Positions 33,508-41,856 of a stretch of 64,000 nucleotides of DNA are shown in pieces. The stretch covers positions 1,116,001 to 1,180,000 of the forward strand of contig NZ_CP108938.1 in the NCBI RefSeq assembly GCF_036347135.1, read 5' to 3'. The translations under genes and the position numbers were made by a program. Within the stretch, counting starts at the first letter, position 1; each line of letters starts with the position of its first letter. Under the pieces are notes generated by a model. That model worked only from the letters and a program-made list of their open reading frames with translations. It did no database searches and was not told where the DNA came from. The stretch comes from Streptomyces sp. NBC_00775 (GTDB lineage: Bacteria; Actinomycetota; Actinomycetes; Streptomycetales; Streptomycetaceae).

Positions 33508-36230
33508 GACGGGATCCGATCGCCGATGAGCGCCAGGTTCTGGATCGCCGCGAGGGCCCACTGCGCCGAGGAGTTGGTGGAGATCCAGGGAATCTCCTCG
33601 GTGGTACGGAGCACGGCCGGGGTCCTGATGGTCACGCGCGACCAGTCGTTGGACGGGAAGTACGTGTCGGTGCCGGTGTAGAACTCGTTCCACGCGCGCT
33701 TGGCGAGCGTCGGATCGTCCTTGTGCCGTGCCGCGTAGGCCGTGATCCGGGAGTGCGCGGCGGGCAGCGCGGACTTCCAGGTCGAGCCGGTCAGCGCGGT
33801 CTTCTCGGCGTTCGTGGCGTTGTAGTACTGCGCGTAGTCCAGCCAGGCGGCGGCGAATTCGGGCTCGTCGTCGCCGAGCAGCGACACGATCTCGCTGTTG
33901 GTCTCGACGAGTCCGAAGACGGCGGACAGATGCGAGACGTTCACCGCCTTGTCCGTCGTGACCGCGAACTCGCCGGTGTCGGCGTCGAGAAGACCGGTGC
34001 CGGTGAAGAAGCCGTTGGGCTGGGCGGCGATCGTCCGCAGGGAGTTCACCAGTTTCGTACGGGCCTTGTCCGCGTGCGGGCCGCGTCGCTCCCACTCGGT
34101 GAGCCAGGCCGCCGACAACCCGCCCCAGTCGGTGCCGAATCCGACGGACAGGGCGTGCCGGTCGCCGGGCGCGTAGCCGTCGTTACGGACCTTGCGCTGC
34201 GGGTCGACCTCCAGGAACGTCAGCTCCACGTCGACGAGTTCGCGCAGCAGGTCGCCGGTGCGCTCGTCGCCCGTGAGGAAGTAGTAGAAGCGGCGGTTGG
34301 CGGCCGTGGAGATACGGACCTGCTTGGCACTGTCCGCGTAGTGCTGCACCCCGTGCCGGGTGCCGAGCCCGGCCCGCTTCCCCAGGTGGTACACGTCGAC
34401 CTCACCGGTGTGCCGCGTCATGGCCTCCGCGAAGCGGAACACCTCGGCGGAGCCGGTGCGCAGGAAGTGGTACCAGAGCCACAGGTCGGTGCCCAGCTCG
34501 GAGTTGTCCCAGGCGAAACCGCCGACGTCGTAGCGCCAGACGTGCCGGTCGTTGTCGTAGGTGTGCTGCACGTCGCCGTAGTCGAGGAAGCCGTACCAGC
34601 GGCGGTCCTCGCGCTGGTCGCGGTAGTAGGCGAAGAGGTCGTCGAGGTGGTCCTCGATGACCTCGCGGGCCGCGTTCGAGCGGTCGACCGGCGCCCAGTC
34701 GCCGAAGATCCCCGCGGAGTGCAGGCGTTCGGGGGTGGCGGTGAGCAGCGGCGGGGTGGCGACGGCGGCGGCCTGCGCCGCGAGATCCGCCGCGCTCGGG
34801 GTCGACTCGTGGGCCCAGAAGGTCAGTTCACTGGTCCGGGCGATCCCGTACGGGGTCCCGAAGCCCGGCTCGTAGTCCTCGTATGTGATCTCCAGGCCCT
34901 CGGCCTGCTTCTCGTATGTGTCCTGGCCGAGGCCGTCGTGGTAGAAGCGCAGGTCGAGCGGTTGTGCCTCGGGCGAGTAGAGCCAGAGGGTGACCTCGGC
35001 CGTGTCCGTGGCGGCGCCCCTGATGTCGAGCTGCGTGGGGTGCCGTTGCCAGAAGTCCCGCAGCCCGAAGGAGAGTCCGCCGCTCGGGCCACCGACATGG
35101 CCGAAGCCACCGGCCCGCCGTCCGGCCGCGGCCTGGATCCAGCCGTGTCCGTCCTTGGTGCGCTTGCGGATCACATAGCCGTCGGCCGTCGGCTGGGTGA
35201 GCGTGAAGTCGCCCCACCGCGGGATGTACGCGAGGCGGCTCGACACGCGGGTGTCCCAGGTCGAGGTGTCGGGCAGCTTCTCGCCGGCGATCTGCGCGGT
35301 GCGCACCGCCTCGCCGGGATCCCTGCGCAGTCCTGTGACGCCCTGGACCGCCTCGCTGAAGAGACCCCCGCCGGAGTCTGCGAGGCGGATGTGGCGGTCG
35401 TACGGCTGATCGCTCAGCGGCACGGAGAAGCGGACACCGAGGCCTCGCAGGAAGTCGCCGTCCGCCTTGCCCGGCTCCTGCTCGCCGTCCCAGACGAAGG
35501 AGTGCACCAGCCGGAAGGACTCGGCGCCGGCGTGGAAGGAGAAGCGCAGCACGAAGGGCAGCCAGCCCCGGCCGCCGTGCCGGTGCCTGCCCTCGACCCG
35601 GATGACGGCGCGGACCGGCCCGTCCTGCTCGACCTCGGCCCTCTCGATCCGGCCCGTGAAGTCCTCCGTCGCGACGCCGTCGCGCAGCGAACCCTGGCGC
35701 AGGGCGACCAGCCGTCCGTCCCGGGCGATCTCGGCCGCGCCGCGTCGGACACTGCGTACGACGGTGTCGGAGCCCTTCGCGCCGAAGGCCACCGTGATGA
35801 CACCGGTCGACACCTCGATCCGGCCGCCGGAGCGGGTGACTCTCAGCTGCTGCGAGGGAGCGGCCGGGGTACCCGCGGAGAGTGTGTACGTCTCGGCCTT
35901 GGGCGCGCCCGGCGCGATGGCGTGCGCGGTCCACTTCACCGAGCCGTCGGGCCAGTGGCCGGTGACCCAGCTCTGCACGGGCACCTCGTCGCCGGAGGCG
36001 GTGGCCAGCCGGAACGTCTGGCCGGGCTGGTGGGTGCCGCGGGACCAGGGCACGCCCCAGACGGTGCCCGCGTGGGTGTCGGGCGCCGTGCCCTCCAGCC
36101 AGCGCAGTGCGGTGTCGCCCCCGGCCGGCGGCGCGGCGGCGGCGCTTCGGGAGAGCGCCCAGGAGAACGGAGCGGTGGCGGCCGCGGCTGCGGCGCCCTT
36201 GATGACGGTGCGTCGGTAGACGCCGGGCAC
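33504..36230 (-). CDS. Exo-rhamnogalacturonan-lyase-family protein (PcRGLX/YetA-like)
   Basis: A 908-aa secreted protein, first gene of the operon. The N-terminus YRRTVIKGAAAAAATAPFSWAL is a Tat signal. The body resembles the PcRGLX/YetA (PL26) family: WLEGTAPDTHAGTVWGVPWSRGTH near residue 43, a central beta-sandwich, and an alpha/alpha-toroid C-terminal half with YYRDQREDRRWYGFLDYGDVQHTYDNDRHVWRYDVGG near 510 and VRISTAANRRFYYFLTGDERTGD near 640. It should release disaccharides from RG-I ends. GTG 36230 is the likely start: GGAGG (36236-36240) lies 5 bases before it and overlaps the upstream in-frame ATG 36248, which has no RBS. Confidence 0.85.
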   Translation of the reverse strand: MPGVYRRTVIKGAAAAAATAPFSWALSRSAAAAPPAGGDTALRWLEGTAPDTHAGTVWGVPWSRGTHQPGQTFRLATASGDEVPVQSWVTGHWPDGSVKWTAHAIAPGAPKAETYTLSAGTPAAPSQQLRVTRSGGRIEVSTGVITVAFGAKGSDTVVRSVRRGAAEIARDGRLVALRQGSLRDGVATEDFTGRIERAEVEQDGPVRAVIRVEGRHRHGGRGWLPFVLRFSFHAGAESFRLVHSFVWDGEQEPGKADGDFLRGLGVRFSVPLSDQPYDRHIRLADSGGGLFSEAVQGVTGLRRDPGEAVRTAQIAGEKLPDTSTWDTRVSSRLAYIPRWGDFTLTQPTADGYVIRKRTKDGHGWIQAAAGRRAGGFGHVGGPSGGLSFGLRDFWQRHPTQLDIRGAATDTAEVTLWLYSPEAQPLDLRFYHDGLGQDTYEKQAEGLEITYEDYEPGFGTPYGIARTSELTFWAHESTPSAADLAAQAAAVATPPLLTATPERLHSAGIFGDWAPVDRSNAAREVIEDHLDDLFAYYRDQREDRRWYGFLDYGDVQHTYDNDRHVWRYDVGGFAWDNSELGTDLWLWYHFLRTGSAEVFRFAEAMTRHTGEVDVYHLGKRAGLGTRHGVQHYADSAKQVRISTAANRRFYYFLTGDERTGDLLRELVDVELTFLEVDPQRKVRNDGYAPGDRHALSVGFGTDWGGLSAAWLTEWERRGPHADKARTKLVNSLRTIAAQPNGFFTGTGLLDADTGEFAVTTDKAVNVSHLSAVFGLVETNSEIVSLLGDDEPEFAAAWLDYAQYYNATNAEKTALTGSTWKSALPAAHSRITAYAARHKDDPTLAKRAWNEFYTGTDTYFPSNDWSRVTIRTPAVLRTTEEIPWISTNSSAQWALAAIQNLALIGDRIPS

Positions 36231-36249
36231 GGGGACCTCCGAAGGCATA

Positions 36250-36261
36250 GAAAGCGCTTGC
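36250..36261. promoter_or_regulatory. LacI-type operator upstream of the rhamnogalacturonan operon
   Basis: GAAAGCGCTTGC contains the perfect 8-bp palindrome AAGCGCTT (36252-36259) with a central CG, the hallmark of LacI/GalR-family operators. It lies 20-31 bases before GTG 36230. The regulator is not adjacent; the LacI gene at 6226 or one elsewhere could be responsible. Confidence 0.6.
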
Positions 36262-36358
36262 GGAGATCACTGTGGGGCCACTGTCGCACGCCTGTCGATA
36301 CCTCGTGCAGGCATGCCACAGGACCGCAATGTGCCGATCATGAATCGCTCACGAAAGA

Positions 36359-36399
36359 CCAAAGGCCGAACCCCGGGGATCGTGGGGTCCGGCCTTTGG
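36359..36399 (-). terminator. Terminator downstream of the M23 peptidase gene
   Basis: CCAAAGGCCG (36359-36368) pairs with CGGCCTTTGG (36390-36399), extended inward by ACCCC/GGGGT, forming a long stem. It lies downstream of the minus-strand M23 gene (stop at 36543) and upstream of the rhamnogalacturonan promoter, insulating the two. Confidence 0.75.
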
Positions 36400-36408
36400 C
36401 TGCTGTCC

Positions 36409-36534
36409 TGCCTTGGGGAGCAGGGAGTCCTGCTGTGGGGAGCAGGGGTCGTGCCTTGGGGGGCACGGAGTCTGCCGTGGGGGGCAGGGTGTCGCGCCCT
36501 GGAGGCACGTGGTCCGCCTTGGGGGGCGGCAGGG
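36409..36534. repeat. Six imperfect 20-22-bp tandem repeats, each with a small dyad
   Basis: Units start at 36409, 36431, 36452, 36473, 36495 and 36515. The shared pattern is TGCCTTGGGGGGCA followed by C/G-GGAGTC; most carry a TGCC...GGCA inverted pair, so each could fold into a tiny hairpin. They fill the whole gap between the M23 stop codon (36543) and the terminator, i.e. the 3' untranslated region of that mRNA. No coding function is supported. Confidence 0.75.
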
Positions 36535-36542
36535 GGAAGGCG

Positions 36543-37457
36543 TCAGCCGACGGCGACACCGTGCGAGCGCAGGTACGCGACCGGGTCCACGTCCGAGCCG
36601 TAGTTCGGGGTGGTGCGGATCTCGAAGTGCAGGTGCGGTCCGGTGACGTTGCCGGTCGCGCCGGAGAGGCCGATCTGCTGGCCCGCGGTCACCGTCTGGC
36701 CCGCCGAGACGGAGAGCGCGGACATGTGGGCGTACTGGGAGTACTGGCCGTCGGCGTGCTGGATGACGACCTGGTTGCCGTACGCGCCGCCCCAGCCGGC
36801 CGAGACGACGGTGCCCGCGGCGATGGCCTTGATCGTGGTGCCGGTCGGGACCACGAAGTCCACGCCGGTGTGGTAGCCGCTGGACCACATGCTGCCCGCC
36901 ACCTTGTAGCCGGTGCCGACGGTGGCGCCCTCGACCGGCAGGGTGTAGCCGGAACTGCTGCTGGTGGAGGCGGTGTTGGCGGCCGTGGTGGCCGTGGCGG
37001 TGTCCGCGGCCGACGTCGTCGACTTGGTGGACGAAGGCGTCGTCTTGGCGGACGACCGGGTGACGCTGCCGGACGCGGCCTTCTTGCCGATCGTCAGCTT
37101 CAGACCGGGGTGGATCAGCGACGGGTCGCTGCCGACGGCCGAGCGGTTGTCGGAGTAGAGCTTCTTCCAGCCGCCGCTCACGTTCTGCTCGTCGGCGATC
37201 TTCGAGAGCCAGTCGCCGGCCTTCACCGCGTAGGTCTTCGTCCCGGCCGCCTTCTTGGCGGCCGCGGGAGCGGCGGTGGCGGTCTTTTCCGCGGCCTTCT
37301 CGGCGGCCTTCGCGACGGTGGCCGTCGGGGTCGCGGCATGGGCGCCGGTGGCCCCCATCAGAGGCAGCGCGAGCGCGGCGCCGCCGGTTCCGGCCACGGC
37401 GATCGAGCGGGTGAAACGCTGGGACTTGGGACGGCGGTGCTTACCCTTCGCGGGCAT
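36543..37457 (-). CDS. LysM-M23 peptidase (cell-wall endopeptidase)
   Basis: A 304-aa secreted peptidoglycan hydrolase. A signal segment (FTRSIAVAGTGGAALALPLMGATGAHA, to about residue 41) is followed by an Ala/Lys linker. A LysM domain (KTYAVKAGDWLSKIADEQNVSGGWKKLYSDNR, about 73-125) and a Ser/Thr/Ala linker come next. The M23 domain carries the zinc motifs HTGVDFVVPTGT (H-x3-D) near 195 and GPHLHFEIRT (H-x-H) near 275. It probably cuts peptide cross-links during growth or spore germination. A c-di-AMP riboswitch occupies its 5' leader, tying expression to second-messenger level, as for other Streptomyces cell-wall hydrolases. Confidence 0.95.
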   Translation of the reverse strand: MPAKGKHRRPKSQRFTRSIAVAGTGGAALALPLMGATGAHAATPTATVAKAAEKAAEKTATAAPAAAKKAAGTKTYAVKAGDWLSKIADEQNVSGGWKKLYSDNRSAVGSDPSLIHPGLKLTIGKKAASGSVTRSSAKTTPSSTKSTTSAADTATATTAANTASTSSSSGYTLPVEGATVGTGYKVAGSMWSSGYHTGVDFVVPTGTTIKAIAAGTVVSAGWGGAYGNQVVIQHADGQYSQYAHMSALSVSAGQTVTAGQQIGLSGATGNVTGPHLHFEIRTTPNYGSDVDPVAYLRSHGVAVG

Positions 37458-37470
37458 GACGAGTTCCTCT

Positions 37471-37645
37471 CCGGCGCCTGCGGGGTGAGCTGTCGGGTGC
37501 GGACTGGAGATGCCCGGCCGCGCTGGTGCGCGGCTGTACCCCTAGCCGTTCCGGAGACCGGAACAGGCACGGAACCTGTGGGTCCCCCGCTCCTGCCGTG
37601 TGCGGGTGAGTGTGCGGGTTCCGGGCGGCGGCAGGATTGGGCGTC
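37471..37645 (-). ncRNA. Cyclic di-AMP (ydaO/yuaA) riboswitch
   Basis: On the minus strand the leader of the M23 gene contains the conserved ydaO blocks in order: AATCCTGCCG near 37636, ACGGCAGGAGCGGGGGACCCA around 37600-37580, GGCTAGGGGTA near 37545, and GGGCATCTCCAGTCCG followed by CCCGACAGCTCACCCCGCAGGCGCC ending at about 37473. The family is an OFF switch that ends transcription when c-di-AMP is abundant. Boundaries are approximate. Confidence 0.88.
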
Positions 37646-37920
37646 CGTCCGGATTGGGGCCGAACGTAGGCGAGATGAGAGCGCGGCGACAACCATGTGC
37701 CTTTTCTGCGCGTCCGCCCTTCTTGATCCACGCCGGAATTCCGGTCACCCTCCGTGGATCGACGATCTTTCCGGCCCCGCAACCCGCCCGGGAATTCGGG
37801 CATGTTGCGAAATAGGGGTCGCAACACATCGTCACGAATATGACGCTGCTCACGCACCTCGGCCCACGATGCTTTATTCCAGGGCCAGTTGGAATGAAGC
37901 CCCTAATTCGGACAGAACAG
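37646..37920. other. Intergenic region upstream of the riboswitch
   Basis: No gene is supported. It must contain the promoter of the riboswitch-M23 transcript and the 3' region of the alpha-galactosidase gene. An inverted repeat around GGAATTCCGG (37734-37743) and GGGAATTCGGG (37790-37800), and TTGCGAAATAGGGGTCGCAA (37804-37823, arms TTGCGA...TCGCAA), are visible; the latter is a possible operator or terminator hairpin. Confidence 0.5.
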
Positions 37921-39990
37921 TCACATGCGACGCAGCCGGATAACTGCCGCATCGAGATCCCCGCGCAGCCCCGTCCGCACCCCGTGATGCAGCAGCACCG
38001 CACCTCGGTGCACTTCGCCCGTTTCGCGGCACTCATACGCTTGTGTCGGGTCGAGCCCGCGCAGCCGCAGCGGGGCGACCGGCTCGCCGTACCGCTGGGC
38101 CTGGAGCCAGGCGAGGACGACGGTCTCGTCGCCGTGGACGTACTGCACCGCACTCAGCCCGCCCTCCGGGGGCCGCAGCCGGTAGAGGTCGCCGCGCTGG
38201 ACGACGGGCCGGATCTCCTTGTAGAGATCCACCCAGTCCCGCGCCTCGGCGAGCTCCTCCTCGCTCCACTCGGCCAGGTCTCCGCCGACGCCGAGCACCC
38301 CGGCCATGGCGCTCACAAAGCGGAAGCGCAGCGAGCTGACCCGCCCATTGAGCTGCGTGTTCGGGCTGTCCGTGACCCAGGCGGCCATGATCCGGGCCGG
38401 GTGGATCTGACCGAAGCCGTGCTGGATGGCGAGCCGGTCGAGCGGGTCGGTGTTGTCGGAGGTCCACACCTGGTCCGTACGCGCCATGACGCCGAGGTCG
38501 ATGCGGCCGCCACCGCCCGAGCACGACTCGAAGGCGACCTTGGGGTGCGCGGCCCGCAACCGGTCGAGAAGGGCGTACAGGGCCTCCACGTGCTCGACCC
38601 ACAGCTTCTGCGGGTAGCGCTCGCCGGGCCAGCCGGCGTCCGTGAAGCAACGGTTGAAGTCCCACTTCACATAGTCGATCGGCGCACTGGAGAGCAGGCC
38701 GTCGAGCTGCCCCCACAGGTACTCCTGGACGTCCGGGCGGGCGAGGTTCAGTACGAGCTGATTGCGGTACTCCGTCCTGGTTCGCCCCGGCTGGAACTGC
38801 ACCCAGTCCGGGTGGGCGCGGTACAGCTCGCTGTCCGGATTGACCATCTCCGGCTCGACCCAGATGCCGAACTGCATCCCGAGCGCGTGCACGTAGTCGC
38901 CGAGCGGCTTGAGCCCCGCCGGAAAGCGGTCCGGGTTGGGGGTCCAGTCGCCGAGCCCGGCCCGGTCGCTGGTCCGCGTCCCGAACCAGCCGTCGTCGAC
39001 CACGAAGAGCTCGACGCCCATCGCGGCGGCCCGCCGCGCCAGCACCCCCTGCTGGTCCTCGGAGATGTCGAAGGTGGTGGCCTCCCAGGAGTTGAACAGC
39101 ACCGGCCGGTCCTGGTCCGCGTCCGGGATGACGTACGCGCGCTGGTACGCGTGCCAGGCCCGGCTCGCCCCGCCGAAGCCGCCGTCGCTCCACAGTCCGG
39201 CGAAGACGGGGGTGGTGAACGACTCCCCCGGCTCCAGTCGCAGCAGCCCGGAATCGTCGTACCCTGCGCCGCCGGAGATCTGTACGCGCGCGTCGGGGAG
39301 CTGGGCCACGGCGATCCGCCACGAGCCGGACCAGCCGAGCGCGCACCCGTACACCTCGCCGCTCTCCTCGGTCGCCTCGCTGTCGAGGGCGACCCAGGGC
39401 AGGTGCTGGTGACCGGTGTGTCCGCGCCGGCTGCCGATGACCTTCTCACCGTAGGTGAGGGGGGAACGCACGAGCCGGGACTCGGCAGCCCAGCGCCCGT
39501 GCAGCTGGGACAGCCGCCAGCCGTCGCGCTCGGGCAGTGTCCAGGTCGCGGAGTCGGCGCGCAGCAGCTCCAGGGCGGGGCCCTGGTTGGCGAGGGTCAC
39601 CCAGCGTTCGACGACATCGCCGCGCATCCGGTAGTGCAGGGTGATGCCGAGCCCGGCGTCCGAGAAGCGCAGCCGCAGCTCGTCGCCGTCCGCCTCGTGC
39701 TCCTCGAAGCGCCACTCGGTGCCGCGCCGCTCGTCCGTCCGCACGGAGAGGGCGGGGCGGACGAAGCGGGGGCCGCCCTCGACCGGGTATTCCTCGCGCC
39801 CGTCGAGCGGGGACTCGAAGGGCCAGTACTGCGGCGCGGGCAGGGCGGCGAATGCCTCGGCGTCGGCGAGCGCGATCCGTGGGCCCCAGTGCAGATGCAG
39901 CAGCTCGTCGAGGTCGGTGAGCCGTAGCGCGTAGCTGCTCGTCGGCCCCGAAAGAAGCCAGGTACGACCGTCCGTGCCGACCTCGATCAT
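37921..39990 (-). CDS. Alpha-galactosidase, glycoside hydrolase family 36
   Basis: A 689-aa GH36 enzyme without signal peptide, so cytoplasmic; it removes alpha-linked galactose from imported oligosaccharides. An N-terminal beta-supersandwich is followed by the TIM barrel with VLFNSWEATTFDISEDQQ near residue 295, VVDDGWFGTR near 325 and FGIWVEPEMVNPDS near 370. The catalytic nucleophile Asp is in IDYVKWDFNRCF (about residue 443), ESCSGGGGRIDLG is near 493, and the acid/base Asp is in VWTSDNTDPLDR (about 511). A GGGGGA box stands just upstream of ATG 39990. Pectin side chains carry galactose, but physical linkage to the rhamnogalacturonan operon is interrupted by the M23 gene. Confidence 0.95.
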   Translation of the reverse strand: MIEVGTDGRTWLLSGPTSSYALRLTDLDELLHLHWGPRIALADAEAFAALPAPQYWPFESPLDGREEYPVEGGPRFVRPALSVRTDERRGTEWRFEEHEADGDELRLRFSDAGLGITLHYRMRGDVVERWVTLANQGPALELLRADSATWTLPERDGWRLSQLHGRWAAESRLVRSPLTYGEKVIGSRRGHTGHQHLPWVALDSEATEESGEVYGCALGWSGSWRIAVAQLPDARVQISGGAGYDDSGLLRLEPGESFTTPVFAGLWSDGGFGGASRAWHAYQRAYVIPDADQDRPVLFNSWEATTFDISEDQQGVLARRAAAMGVELFVVDDGWFGTRTSDRAGLGDWTPNPDRFPAGLKPLGDYVHALGMQFGIWVEPEMVNPDSELYRAHPDWVQFQPGRTRTEYRNQLVLNLARPDVQEYLWGQLDGLLSSAPIDYVKWDFNRCFTDAGWPGERYPQKLWVEHVEALYALLDRLRAAHPKVAFESCSGGGGRIDLGVMARTDQVWTSDNTDPLDRLAIQHGFGQIHPARIMAAWVTDSPNTQLNGRVSSLRFRFVSAMAGVLGVGGDLAEWSEEELAEARDWVDLYKEIRPVVQRGDLYRLRPPEGGLSAVQYVHGDETVVLAWLQAQRYGEPVAPLRLRGLDPTQAYECRETGEVHRGAVLLHHGVRTGLRGDLDAAVIRLRRM

Positions 39991-40171
39991 CAGTCCCCCA
40001 CAGATTCGAACAGGTGCGATCAGGCCCCAACATCATCATGGGCTCGGCGCCCTGGAGGCAACGCCTGTGGACAACTCATTGCCCCAGGAACCCATGTCGT
40101 ATCGTCGAGAGCGCAACCTCCGTCGGCAGGCAACGCCGAGCAGCGCCGACGGCCGAAGGGGAGGAGCCCCA

Positions 40172-40969
40172 GTGACGCAGCAGGTCCCGTCGACCGAGCC
40201 CGAGCTGGCAGGAGTGCGCAACTTCCGGGACGTGGGCGGCCTGCCCACCACGGACGGTCGGCGGGTGAAGCACGGGCAGCTGTTCCGCAGCGGCCACCTG
40301 GCGCACGCCACCGAGGAGGACGCCGCGTTCCTCTCCTCCCTGGGCCTGCACACGATCTTCGACTTCCGCAATGCCTCCGACCAGAAGCTGGAAGGCCCGG
40401 ACGTCGAGCTGCCGGGCGTGCGGAACATGAATCTTCCGCTGACCGACCCGGCCGACGGCTCCGAGTTCTGGAAGATGGTCCGCGACGGCGAGATCGACCA
40501 GCTCCGCTCGATCCTCGCGGACGGCAAGGCCGCGAACCGCATGATCACCTCGTACCGCACGATCATCAAGGAGCGCACGGCCGAGCACTCCCAGGTGCTG
40601 CACGCGATGGCCGAGGACAGCGTGCCGGCGCTGATGCACTGTGCGGCGGGCAAGGACCGCGCGGGCCTGTCGATAGCCGTGACGCTCCTCGCCGTCGGCG
40701 TCGAGCGCGACGCGATCGTGGCCGACTACCTGGAGTCGAACGCGAAGCACCGCCGCTACAAGGTGCATCGCAACGGCAGCTCCGCCTCCGCGTACTCCCC
40801 CGAGGTCATGGAGCTGCTGAGCCCGCTGTTCGACGCGCGCGCCGAGTACCTGACGGCGGCCTTCGAGACGATCGAGGAGACCTGGGGCGGGGTCGACCCC
40901 TACCTGGAGCGGGCGCTGCGGATCACCCCGGAGCTGCGGGAACGGCTGCGCGAGCGGCTGCTGGACTGA
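40172..40969 (+). CDS. Tyrosine-protein-phosphatase-like protein
   Basis: A 265-aa DSP-like (Y_phosphatase3/PTPB-type) phosphatase. The family opening AGVRNFRDVGGLPTTDGRRVKHGQLFRSGHLAHAT is at residues 15-50. The active-site loop HCAAGKDRAGLS has Cys157 as nucleophile and Arg in the C-x5-R signature, and an Asp-bearing FDFRN lies upstream. Members dephosphorylate phosphotyrosine or phosphoinositides. The start is GTG 40172, with GGAGGAG 6-7 bases upstream; the long frame before it is not coding. Divergent from the alpha-galactosidase gene. Confidence 0.92.
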   Translation: MTQQVPSTEPELAGVRNFRDVGGLPTTDGRRVKHGQLFRSGHLAHATEEDAAFLSSLGLHTIFDFRNASDQKLEGPDVELPGVRNMNLPLTDPADGSEFWKMVRDGEIDQLRSILADGKAANRMITSYRTIIKERTAEHSQVLHAMAEDSVPALMHCAAGKDRAGLSIAVTLLAVGVERDAIVADYLESNAKHRRYKVHRNGSSASAYSPEVMELLSPLFDARAEYLTAAFETIEETWGGVDPYLERALRITPELRERLRERLLD

Positions 40970-41005
40970 GCCGGCTCCGAAGGGGATCCACTGCCCGAGA
41001 GGGAT

Positions 41006-41158
41006 CTACTGGTTGTGCGCGCCCAGCGTGAACAGCAGGAAGATGAAGGCCGCGAAGAGGTGGCCGACAGCGATGTAGATGATCAGTCGCACCCAGAGGG
41101 AGCGGGGGAACCGCTCCTCCATGGACCGTCGCGTGCCAGGTTCCGTGGGTTCGGTCAT
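41006..41158 (-). CDS. Small membrane protein, DUF6126-like
   Basis: A 50-aa protein with one central transmembrane helix, LIIYIAVGHLFAAFIFLLFTLG (residues about 26-47), preceded by a charged N-terminus (EPGTRRSMEERFPRSLWVR). It matches the DUF6126 small proteins found beside XRE-cupin regulators in Streptomyces; the function is unknown. ATG 41158 overlaps the regulator's stop codon as ATGA, so it is translationally coupled to it and probably works with it or is controlled by it. Confidence 0.85.
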   Translation of the reverse strand: MTEPTEPGTRRSMEERFPRSLWVRLIIYIAVGHLFAAFIFLLFTLGAHNQ

Positions 41159-41793
41159 GACGTCTCTCCCGAGGTCGGGTGCCCCGTCGCCGGGCCGAGG
41201 CACAGCGCGGCGGTGGGGCTCTGCAGCAGGGTGTGGACGAACAGGAGCTCCGCACCGCCGCGATCGGCGGCGGCGATGCGGTGCGGGGTGAGTGAGTCGA
41301 AGTGCGCGCTGTCGCCCGGCGCGAGCTGGTGCGCGGTGTCCCCGAGGCGCAGCCGCAGCCGCCCCTGGAGGACGTACAGCCACTCCTCGCCGGGGTGGAC
41401 GCGCACGATGTCGCCCTGCGAGCCGTAGGGAACGTGTACGCGCAGCGCCTGCATGCCGCGACCGGGCGCGCCCGCCTGCCAGTAGGTCCAGCCGCCCGCG
41501 GGGGTCGGGTCCATGTCGGCGGCGCGCACGATCGCGTCCCGGTCGGCGACCGTCTCACCCAGCAGTTCGGAGACCGTCGTACCGTAGATACGGGCCAGCG
41601 CGAGCAGCATGGGCAACGACGGCTGGCGCTGCCCGGTCTCCAGACGGGAGAGGTGGGCGGGCGAGAGCCCGGCGGCACGGGAGGCGGCCTCCAGGGTCAG
41701 GGAGGCGCGGCGGCGCAGCTCACGCAGTTGTGGTGCGACGGCGGGAAGCTCGACGGACGGCTCTTCGACCGCCCCCGGCTCGGCAGGGCTCAT
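41155..41793 (-). CDS. XRE-family regulator with cupin domain
   Basis: A 212-aa regulator: HTH at residues about 20-72 (VAPQLRELRRRASLTLEAASRAAGLSPAHLSRLETGQRQPSLPMLLALARIYGTTVSEL), then a cupin sensor with VRVHPGEEWLYVLQGRLRLRLGDTAHQLAPGDSAHFDSLTPHRI. The cupin keeps the His/Glu pattern of a metal- or ligand-binding site. The double operator directly upstream (41814-41848) suggests autoregulation. It is followed by the coupled DUF6126 gene. Such regulators often control polyamine or amino-acid transport, but no such gene is near. Confidence 0.9.
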   Translation of the reverse strand: MSPAEPGAVEEPSVELPAVAPQLRELRRRASLTLEAASRAAGLSPAHLSRLETGQRQPSLPMLLALARIYGTTVSELLGETVADRDAIVRAADMDPTPAGGWTYWQAGAPGRGMQALRVHVPYGSQGDIVRVHPGEEWLYVLQGRLRLRLGDTAHQLAPGDSAHFDSLTPHRIAAADRGGAELLFVHTLLQSPTAALCLGPATGHPTSGETS

Positions 41794-41813
41794 GTGTTCA
41801 TTGAGCCCGACGC

Positions 41814-41848
41814 TTGCCTCTGGGGCAATTTTCTTGCCCCAGAGGCAA
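41814..41848. promoter_or_regulatory. Double operator upstream of the XRE-cupin gene
   Basis: TTGCCTCTGGGGCAA (41814-41828) and TTGCCCCAGAGGCAA (41834-41848) are exact reverse complements separated by 5 bases, a perfect 15-bp inverted repeat. Each half is itself a TTGCC-N5-GGCAA dyad, so the site reads as two XRE-dimer operators in mirror image. The structure lies 21-55 bases before ATG 41793, just after the hpnO stop, and may also fold as a terminator for the hopanoid operon. Confidence 0.75.
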
Positions 41849-41856
41849 AAATTCGC

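Noticed and set aside
33723..37943. 1406-codon plus-strand open frame opposite the exolyase and M23 genes
   Set aside because: Its composition (Arg/Gly/Val/Asp-rich, no domains) is that of an antisense shadow of GC-biased genes; the minus strand has clear protein families throughout.
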